A stretch of DNA of 20,163 bases from Actinidia chinensis. Taxonomy: Eukaryota; Streptophyta; Magnoliopsida; Ericales; Actinidiaceae. Within the stretch, counting starts at the first letter, position 1. Every line of letters begins with the position of its first letter. Location: the NCBI GenBank assembly GCA_009663005.1, contig VIGQ01001938.1:10001-30163 (forward strand). The letters are read 5' to 3'. This document shows positions 1 through 7,564 of this stretch, in pieces. The notes below the pieces were generated by a model, which was not told the origin of the DNA, made no database searches, and worked only from the letters and a program-made list of their open reading frames with translations. The position numbers were made by a program, and so were the translations under genes.

Positions 1-541
1 TGTGATCTTCGAGTGTCGGCTCTGCCTATCATGTGAAGCGAATTCACCAAGGTTGGAGTGTTCACCCACCAATAGGGAACGTGAGCATGGGTTTAGCCCG
101 TCGTGAGACAGGTGTTTACCTTACTGATGATAGGTCGCAATCGTAATTCAACCTAGTACGAGAGGAAACCGTTGATTCGCACAAATTGGTCTCGCCGCTT
201 GGTTGAAAGCCATGGCGCGAAGCTACCGTGCGTCGGATTATGGATGAACGCTTTCTAAGTCAGAATCCGGGCTAGAAGCGACGCATTGCCCGCCGCCCGT
301 TGCCGACCCGCAGTAGGGGCCATTCGGCCCCCAAGGACCTGTCGTTGGTGAAGCCCGTGCGGGTGGATGAGCCGTGAGGCCGCCTTGATAGTTACAATTC
401 CTACCGATGCGGAGGGTCGTAGAATCCTTTGCAGACGACTTAAATTACCGCGGAGGGGTATTGTAAGTGGCAGAGTGGCCTTGACTGCCACGATCCACTG
501 AGATTCAGCCCCCCCATGTGTCGCTTCGATTGTCCCTCCCC
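1..541 (+). rRNA. 25S (26S) large-subunit rRNA, 3' end, copy 1, partial
   Basis: This is the last ~540 bases of a plant 25S rRNA, the large-subunit RNA of the cytosolic ribosome. It enters the window in mid-gene. Visible landmarks are the GATGTCGGCTCT-like helix near 11-25, AATAGGGAACGTGAG near 72-86, the sarcin-ricin loop at 155-170 (AGTACGAGAGG followed by one A too many), GCAGACGACTTAAAT near 431-445 and the terminal CGCTTCGATTGTCCCTCCCC ending at about 541. Many single-base gains and losses relative to the strongly conserved plant sequence are seen, for example GAAGCGAATTC where GAAGCAGAATTC is expected. The indels mean either a decaying gene copy or uncorrected read errors. The family call is certain; the 3' end is placed to within a few bases by comparison with the second copy at 6499. 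IGS sequence follows directly. Confidence 0.97.
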
Positions 542-612
542 TTTCAACATGAAAAAATCTTTTTCCCTTCCGATCCCAGAGGGTTTCCCTTACAAGGAGG
601 GAACCTTGGAAC
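542..612 (+). terminator. Conserved post-25S hairpin, candidate 3' processing or termination element (copy 1)
   Basis: Directly after the 25S 3' end comes TTCAAC, an A tract, ATCTTTTT and then a hairpin. The outer stem pairs CCCTTCC (565-571) with GGAGGG (596-601), with one bulged T. An alternative stem pairs GGTTTCCCT (582-590) with AGGGAACC (598-605), also with one bulged T. The outer stem recurs after the second 25S copy at 6525-6558 although the loop sequence differs, so it is probably maintained. A role in forming the 25S 3' end or in Pol I termination is inferred from position only; I see no known terminator consensus. Confidence 0.4.
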
Positions 613-842
613 TTATGCTACACATAAGAATAGTGTGTAACGCGATGAAACAAAGATACTAGTGGTCTTCCACATGTTCGCCTCGCCCACTCGTCTTCCT
701 CATCTTCTCTTCGAAACAATATGCACAAGTGTATGCCCAAAATTATAAAGCCAAGTATCCAAAAAAGTGCATAAGGCTGCCCATGTTTCCATATACTGAA
801 CAAGGTGGCGAAAGTGCAAGCCTACAGTGCCTATTTTATTGC
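613..842 (+). other. IGS A leader, unique spacer
   Basis: This is non-repetitive spacer between the post-25S hairpin and the first subrepeats. It contains GAACAATATGCACAAGTGTATGCCC-like text near 713-740 and a block at 780-842 (CATGTTTCCATATACTG, GGTGGCGAAAGTGCAAG) that is repeated in IGS B at 6690-6780. This proves that the two spacers share an origin. The segment from about 666 to 710 is pyrimidine-rich and absent from the other leader. No gene is seen: an open frame at 618-803 on the minus strand has no recognisable protein similarity and is not conserved in the second copy. Confidence 0.8.
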
Positions 843-1442
843 CAAAGCTTCCCAACGACTTTTTGAACTGGGCCATGATGCGGTAAACATGGTGCGAAGA
901 ACTTTCCAATGCTGCCCATGGCTGGGCAAATGCGTGCCAATGACTTGCCATGCTGCCCATTGGTAGGCAATTATGTGGCAACGAATGCCACTGCAGCCCC
1001 ATGGCTGGAAATCTGTTGCCATCGACATGGCAAGGCAGCCCCATGACCGGGCAAGTGTGACAGGAATGCCAATGCTGCCCCATTGCTGGGCCCAATTGTG
1101 GGCATCGACTTGAGAAAAAGTGGGCCATTCTGGGCATATGTGTCCAACGACTGACAGTCTGCCCATTGCTAGGACGATTGTGTGCCATCGATTCCCAAAG
1201 GCTGGGCAATTCTTTGCAGTTTGCCTAGAAAATTTGTTCTGGGCATTGCACAGGAAATTTGAGCATGGGACTGCCCATTGCGAGAAGCGAAAATCTGAGC
1301 CATGGCTGGGCAATTGGTACCATAGCTGCCCATTGTTTTTTTTGTTTCCCACAGGATTGAAGCCCACGGCTGGCCATTGCACGAGGAAATGATGCCATGC
1401 AATTAAATGTGAGCCATGGCTGGGCAAATGATGTGCCACGGA
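843..1442 (+). repeat. IGS A leader subrepeats (diverged)
   Basis: These are degenerate GCCATGGCTGGGCAA-type repeats that open the spacer array. They differ from the main array in carrying TGCCATCGA and CAATGACTTGCC phrases. The same phrases in the same order occur at 6780-7180 in IGS B (for example TTGGTAGGCAATTATGTGGC near 960 and 6880). This block is therefore a homologous leader of both spacers rather than part of the amplified super-repeat. No open frame here is credible as a gene. Confidence 0.85.
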
Positions 1443-4400
1443 TGATCATTGCCCAGACAATGTGGCCATTTGACCGACGAATTTGGCCATGGCAGAAAAT
1501 GAAAAGAAAAATGGAGTGCAATGGTTTCCTCCGAGCATATGTGGCGCCAAGGCTGCCCATTGCAGGAGAAATCTTAGCCATGGCGGCGGAAAAGTGTCCA
1601 GGCTGGCCATTTGCCGAAATATGAGCCATGGCTGCACCATTACCGCGAAATCTGAGCCATGGCTGGCCATCGCCGAGAAATGTTGTGCCATTGCCGAAAA
1701 TGTGAGCCATGGCTGGGCAATTGCCGAGGGGAAAATTGGGCCATTGGCTATAAATTTGAGCCATTGGCGGCCCATTGCGAGAAAATGTCTGTGCCATGCC
1801 GAGAAATTGGTCCATGGCGGGCCATTGCCGACAAATCATGAGCCATGGCCTGGCAAATGTGTGCCATGGATGCCCATTGCAGAAAAAGAAAATGTGAGCC
1901 ATGCCCAGGCAAAATATGGAGCCCTGGCTGCCCATTGCCAGGAAAAATGTGCGCCATTGCCCAGAAATATGAGCCATGGCTGCCCATTGCCTAGAAATTG
2001 TGCGCATTGCCCAGAAATATGAGCCATGGCTGCCCATTGCCGGAAGAAATGTGAGCCATTGCCGGGCAATTGTGAGCCATGGCTGGCCATTGCCGAGAAA
2101 GAAAATGCTGGACCATGGCTGTGCAATTGTCGAAGAAAATTGGGCCATTGCCGAGAAGAAGAATGTGAGCCATGGCTTCCCATTGCCAGAGAAATGTTGC
2201 TTGCCATTGCCGAGGAAATTGAGGCCATGGCTGCCCATTGTCGGAGAAAATTATGAGCCATGGCCGGGGCAATTGTGAGCCATGGCTGGCCATTGCCGCG
2301 AAATGAGCCATGGCCGGGCAAATGTGTGCCATGGTGCCATTGCGAAGAAATCTGAGCCATGGCCTGGCAAATGCGTGCCATGGCTGCCCATTGCCAAGAA
2401 AATGAGCCATTGACCAGAAAATATGAGCCAGGGTGGCCCATTGCCGAGAAATTGGGGGCCATTTGCCCAGAAATCTGAGCCATGGCTGCCCCATGGCCGA
2501 GGAAAATGTGAAGCCATGCCGGGCATGGAGCCCATTGCTGGCCATTGCCGAGAAATGTGAGCTTGGCTGTGCAATTGTCGAGAAATGGAGCCATGGCTGT
2601 GTGCAATTGTCGAGAAAAATTGGGCCAATTACCGAGAATCAGAGCCATGGCTGCCCATTGCCGAGAAATATGAGCCAGTGCCGGGCAATGTGAGCCATGA
2701 CTGGCCATTGCCGAGGAAAAGAAAATCTGAGCCCGGCCGAGGCAAATGGTGTGCCATGGCTGCTCATTGCCGAGAAATGTTGTTTGCATTGCCCAGGGCA
2801 GAAAAGAAAATTGGTCCATAGCGGCCTTGCCGAGAAAATCGAGCCATGGCTGGGCAAAGGCGTGCTCATGGCTGCCCATTGCCCAGAAAATATTAAAGCC
2901 ATGCCAGAAAAGAATATGAGCCATGGCTGCCATTGCCGAGAAGAACATTGTGAGCCATTACCAGAAAATTGAGCCATGGCTGCCCATTGCCGAGAGAACA
3001 GTGAGCCATTGCGGGGAGGCAATTGTGAGCTCATGGCCTGGCCAGTGCCGAGAAATGTGAGCAATGGCTGTTGCAATATACCTGTCCCCGAGCAACAAAC
3101 TGGGCCATTGCCGAGAATGGACCATGGCTGCCCATTGCGAGAAATGTTGTGCCATTGCCGAGAAAAGAAAAATGGGCCCATTGCCGAGAAAAAATGTGAG
3201 CCAGTTTCTGCCCATTGCCGAGGAAATGTTGTGCCATTGCCGGAAATTGGCCATGGCTGCCCATTGCCGGAGAAATATGAGCCATTGCCGGGCAATTGTG
3301 AGCGCATCTGGCCATTGCCGAGAAAGAACTGAGCCATGGCCGGGCCAAATGGTGCCATGGCTGCCCATTGCGAGAAAATGTTGTGCCATTGCCGAGAAAA
3401 ATTGTCCATGGCTGGCCATTGCCGAGAAATCTGAGCCATGGCAGGGCAAAATGCGGCTGGCTGCCCCCCCCCATTGCCCAGAAAATTGGAGCCATTGCCC
3501 AGAAAAAGAAATTTGAGCCATGGCTGCCCATTGCCGAGAAATTGTGAGCCATTTGCCATGAAATCTGAGCCATGGCTGCCCCAATTGCCGAGAAATGTGA
3601 GCCATGCCGAGAGAAAAAGTTGTCCATTGCCGAGAAATGGGAGCCATGGCTGTTGCAATTGTCGAGAAGAAAATTGGGCCCTTGGCCATAAATTTGAGCA
3701 TGGCTGCCCATTGCCGAGAAAAATATGAGCAATTGCCGGGGCAATGTGAGCCATGGTGGCCATTGCCGAGAAATCTGAGCCATGGGACGGGCAAAGGTGT
3801 GCCATTGCTGCCCATTGCCGAGAAATGTTGTGCCATGCCGGGAGAAATTGGTCCATGGCTGCATTGCGAGAAATCTGAGCCATGGCAGAGGCAAAAAATG
3901 CGTGCCATGGTGCCCATTGCCCAGAATTGTGAGGCCATTGCCCAGAAATTTGAGCCATGGCTGCACATGCCTAGAATTGTGAGCCATTGCCCAGAAATTT
4001 GAGCCATGGCTTCCCATTGCCGAGAAATGTGAGCCATTGCCCAGAAATTTGAGCCCAGGAAAGAAAAAAAATTTGAGCCATGGCTTCCCATGGCGAGAAA
4101 GGTGAGCCATTGCCCAGAAATTGAGCCATGCTGCCATTGCCTTAAGAAATTGTGAGCCGCCATTGCCCAGAAATTAGCCATGGCTTACCATTTGACTGAG
4201 GAAATTGGGCCATTGCAGAAAGAAAGAAAATTTGAGGCCATGGCTGCCCATTGCCTAGAAATTGGAGCATTTGCCCAGAAACTCTGACCATGGCTGCCCC
4301 AATTGCGAGAAGTGAGCCATTGCCGCGGCATTCTGAGCCATGGCTGTGCCATTGCGAGAGAAAATGTGAGCCAGGACCTGTCTCAATTGTCGAGGAAAAT

Positions 4401-4726
4401 TGGGCCATTGGCCATAAATTTGAGCCATGGCTGCCCATTGCGAGAAAATATGAGCCATTGCCGGGCAATTGTGAGCCCATGGTGGCCCAAGTGCCGAGAA
4501 AACTGAGCCATGGCCGGGGAGGAAGGAAGGGGAAGGAAATGTGTGCCATGGCTGCCATTGCGAGAATGTTGTTTTTGGGGGGGGGGGGGGCCCCCAATTT
4601 GACGAGGAAAATTGGTTCCTGTGCTGGCCATTGCGAGGGGGGGAAATTGAGCCATGGCCTGGGGCAAAAGCGTGCCATGGCTGCCCATTGCTCCAGAAAA
4701 GAGAGAAATTTGAGCATGCCGGGCAA
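1443..4726 (+). repeat. IGS subrepeat array A (one super-repeat, about 3.3 kb, truncated)
   Basis: This is a dense tandem array of short modules built on ATTGCCGAGAAA, linked by TNTGAGCCATGGCTGCCC or TGTGCC. The opening phrase GATCATTGCCCAGACAATGTG (from 1445), then GACGAATTTG, then CGAGCATATGTG, corresponds to the openings of the two super-repeats in IGS B at about 7565 and 11287. Copies show heavy small-indel divergence. The higher-order marker TGATCATTGCC, common in IGS B, is seen only at the start here. Phrases with CATAAATTTGAGC recur near 1747, 3686 and 4414. Such spacer arrays are usual in plant rDNA, where they affect unequal exchange and sometimes Pol I activity; no function can be read from this one. 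The array stops abruptly at the 25S junction. Confidence 0.95.
4577..4595 (+). repeat. G14-C5 homopolymer tract inside array A
   Basis: Fourteen G residues (4577-4590) are followed directly by five C residues (4591-4595), replacing the normal array text. The surrounding modules are CGAGAATGTTG on the left and CAATTTGACGAGGAAAATTGG on the right. The tract can fold on itself and is a classic place for sequencing slippage. A smaller C tract lies at 3464-3472. No function is claimed. Confidence 0.9.
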
Positions 4727-4750
4727 GTTTTCTCGGCAAGGCACAAGTGA
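4727..4750. other. Aberrant IGS-to-25S junction with inverted array fragment
   Basis: The plus-oriented array ends with TGAGCATGCCGGGCAAG. It is followed by TTTTCTCGGCAAGGCACAAG, which is the array module read on the opposite strand (reverse complement CTTGTGCCTTGCCGAGAAAA). The text then changes at about 4748-4751 to CTTTTCTGTTTAAACAGCC, an internal 25S sequence. A polarity flip of about 20 bases at the joint suggests a fold-back or inversion-type rearrangement, or a chimeric read. Boundaries are good to a few bases. Confidence 0.75.
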
Positions 4751-5950
4751 CTTTTCTGTTTAAACAGCCCTGCCCACCCTGGGGAAACGCTCAGCCGGAA
4801 GAGGGTAGGGTCCAGCGGCTGGAAGAGCACCGCACATCGCGTGGTGTCGGTGCGCCCCCGGCCGGCCCTTTGAAAATCTGGAGACCGAGTGCCTTCCACG
4901 CCCGGTGTACTCATAACCGCATCAGGTCTCAAAGGTGAACAGCCTCTGGTCGAGTGAACAATGTAGGCAACGGAAGTCGGGCAAAATGCGATTCCGTAAC
5001 TTCGGGAAAAGGACTTGGCTATGAGGGCTGGGCACGGGGGGTTCCCAGTTCCCGAAACCCGTCGGGCTGTCGGTGGACTGCTCGAGCTGCTCCCGCGCGA
5101 GAGCGGGTACCGCCGTGCGGCCGGGGGGACGGACTGGGAACGGCTCCTCACGGGGCCTTCCCAGGGCCGTAGAACAGTCAGACTCAGAACTGGTACGGAC
5201 AAGGGGGAATCCGATGTTTAATTAAAACAAAGCATTGCGATGGTCCTGCGGATGCCTAATCGCAATGTGAATTTTGCCCAGTGCTCTGAATGTCGAAAGT
5301 GAAGAAAATTCAACCAAGCGGGGTAAACGGCGGGGTAAACTAGACTCTCTTAAGGGAGCCAAATGCCGCGTCTCTAATTAGTGACGCGAATGAATGGATA
5401 TTAACGAGGATTCCCACTTGTCCCTGTTACATCCAGCGAAACCACGCCAAGGGAACGGCTTGGCAGAATCAGCGGGGAAAGAAGACCCTGTTGAGCTGAT
5501 CTAGTCCGACTTTGGAAATGACTTGAGAGGTGTAGGTATAAGTGGAAGCCAGAAAGCAAACAAAAGATGAAATACCACTACTTTTAACGTTATTTACTTA
5601 TTCTGTGAATCGGAGGCGGGGCACTGCCACTTCTTTTGGACCGAAGGCCAGCCTCGGCGGGCCGATCGGGCGGAGAAAGACATGTCAGGTGGGGAGTTTA
5701 GGTTTGGTCTGGGGCTAGCCACATCTGTTAAAAGATAACGCAGGTTGTCCTAGAGGAGCTCAACGAGAACAGAAATCTCGTGTGGAACAGAAGGGTTAAA
5801 AGCTCGTTTTGATTCTGATTCAGTACGAATTACGAACCGTGAAAGCGTGGCCTAACGATCCTTAGGACCTTCGGAATTTCAAAGCTAGAGGTGTCAGAAA
5901 AGTACCACAGGAACTGGCTTGTGGCAGCCAAGGACGTCATAAACACATTT

Positions 5951-5985
<35 letters not shown>

Positions 5986-6045
5986 ATGTGAAGCAGAATT
6001 CACCAAATGTTGATTGTACCCACCAATAGGGAACGTGAGCTGGGG

Positions 6046-6087
<42 letters not shown>

Positions 6088-6499
6088 ATGATAGTGTCGC
6101 AATAGTAATTCAACTAGTACGAGAGGAACCGTTGATTCGCCCCACAAATTGGTCATCGCGCTTGGTTGAAAAGCCAGTGGCGGCGAAGCTACGTGCGTGG
6201 ATTATGACTGGAACGACTCTAAGTCAGAATCGGGCCTAGAAGCGACGCATTGTGCCCGCCGCCCGTTTTGACCGAACCGCAGTAGTTAGGGGCCATTCGG
6301 CCCCCAAAGGCACGTGCGTTGGTGGAAGCCCGTGCAGGTGGAGAGCTGTGCGGGCCGCCTTGAAGTACATTCCTACCGGAGCGGCGGGTAGATCCTTGCA
6401 GACGACTTAATACGCGACGGGGATTGTAAGTGGCAGAGTGGCCTTGCTGCCCACGATCCCCTGAGATCAGCCATGTGTCGCTCGATTCGTCCCTCCCCC
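4750..6499 (+). rRNA. 25S (26S) large-subunit rRNA, 3' half, copy 2, 5'-truncated
   Basis: This segment begins at an internal 25S site (CTTTTCTGTTTAAACAGCC, then GCCCACCCTGG) and runs to the 3' end CGTCCCTCCCC at about 6499. Landmarks are GGTCCAGCGGCTGGAAGAGC near 4808, ACTGGTACGGACAAGG near 5188, TTTAATTAAAACAAAGCATT near 5217, GACTCTCTTAAG near 5343, GGGGAAAGAAGACCCTG near 5473, and a correct sarcin-ricin loop at 6116-6130. About the last half of a roughly 3.4 kb 25S gene is present; the first half, 5.8S and both ITS are missing. The peptidyl-transferase segment reads ACCACAGGAACTGG (5904-5917), lacking GAT from the universal CACAGGGATAACTGG. As written, this copy could not make a working ribosome, unless these are read errors. 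No promoter lies upstream within 4.2 kb. Confidence 0.97.
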
Positions 6500-6570
6500 T
6501 TCAACCTAAAAAAAAAATCTTTTTCCCTTCCGTCCCAGAGGGTTCACTACACGGAGGGACCTTGGAACTT
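6500..6570 (+). terminator. Conserved post-25S hairpin, candidate 3' processing or termination element (copy 2)
   Basis: The layout matches the region after copy 1: TTCAACC, an A tract, ATCTTTTT, then CCCTTCCGT (6525-6533) pairing with ACGGAGGG (6551-6558) around one bulged T, then ACCTTGGAACTTACG. The stem is longer here than in copy 1, and the loop has changed while the arms stay paired. A 25S 3'-end or Pol I termination role is inferred from position and conservation only. Confidence 0.4.
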
Positions 6571-6779
6571 ACGCTACAAATAAGAATATGTGTAACGCAT
6601 TTACACTATTACTAAGTGGCCCGAACAATATGCACAGTGTATGCCCAACAAAAATTAAGCAAAGTATCTAAAAAGTTGAACAGGCTGCCCAATGTTTTCC
6701 ATATAACTGCACAAGGTGGCGAAAGTGCAAGCAATGCAGGCCATGTTTGTGCCTAAAGCTTCCCAACGACTTGACTTGT
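6571..6779 (+). other. IGS B leader, unique spacer
   Basis: This is spacer homologous to 613-842. It shares CTAAGTGG, CGAACAATATGCACA, GTGTATGCCCA, AGTATC and GGTGGCGAAAGTGCAAGC with the first leader. It lacks the roughly 45-base pyrimidine-rich block found at 666-710. No gene is seen. Confidence 0.8.
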
Positions 6780-7564
6780 GCCCATTGATGGGTAAACATG
6801 TGCGAAGAAACTTTTCCAATGACTTGTTGTGCGCCCATGGCTGGGCAAATGCTGATTGCCAATGACTTGCCATGGCTGCCCATTGGTAGGCAATTATGTG
6901 GCCAACGCCTTGCCCCAATGCAGGCCCCATGGCTGGGCAATTGTGTTGTGTGCCATCGACATTGCCAATGCAGCCCCCATGACAGGGCAATTGTGTGCCA
7001 TTGGGAATCCAATGAGCCCCATTGCTGGCCCAATTGTGCCATCGATTGAGAAAATTTGGGCCTTGCTGGGCATCATATTGTGTGCCAACTACTGACATGT
7101 TGCCTGGTAGACGATTGTGTGCCATCGATTGCCAAGGCTGGGCAATTATTGCAGGTTGCATTAGAAAAATGTTGGCATGCCCAGAAATTTGAGCCATTGG
7201 CTGGCCATTGCCGGAGAAATGTTGTGCCATTGCCGAGGAAAATTGGGCCATGGCTGCACATGCCGAGGAATCTGAGCCATGGACCGGGCAAAGTGTTGCC
7301 ATTGCGGCCATTGCCTAGAAATTGTGAGACCATTGCTGCCCATTGCCCGAGAAATTTTGTTCCATTGCCTGAGGAAAGAAAATGGGGCAATGGCTGCCCA
7401 TATTGCCGAGAAAATCTGAGCCATGGGCGGGCAAATGGGGCCATGGCTGCCCATTGCCGAGGAAATGAGTGCCATATTACCGAGAAAAGAAAAGGGAGCC
7501 ATATTGGCGGGCAATTCCGAGAAAATTGGGCCATGGCTGGGCAAATGTGTGCCAACGGGCTGAT
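6780..7564 (+). repeat. IGS B leader subrepeats
   Basis: These are diverged GCCATGGCTGGGCAA repeats in the same order as 843-1442. They are followed from about 7173 by several hundred bases of regular ATTGCCGAGAAA modules that are additional to IGS A. The block ends where the super-repeat opening phrase CAGACAATGTGAGCC begins near 7570. Open frames across it are repeat-encoded and not credible. Confidence 0.85.

Noticed and set aside
1..541. Bacterial or organellar 23S rRNA
   Set aside because: The text near the 3' end, GCAGACGACTTAAAT and the terminal CCCTCCCC, together with the 18S downstream, is that of plant nuclear 25S, not plastid, mitochondrial or bacterial 23S.
2639..3958. 439-codon minus-strand open frame (and similar ones at 1836-2948, 7161-8435, 10633-11601, 13290-14315) as repeat proteins
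   Set aside because: They lie wholly in the rDNA spacer array, encode only the translated subrepeat, overlap other open frames in different phases, and are not preserved between the homologous arrays.
1443..4726. Possible CRISPR array because of regular short repeats
   Set aside because: There are no unique spacers of constant length between identical repeats. Modules are contiguous and diverged, the flanks are eukaryotic rRNA genes, and no cas gene is present.
4700..4800. 5.8S or ITS sequence upstream of 25S copy 2
   Set aside because: No 5.8S text is present. The array meets an internal 25S sequence directly.
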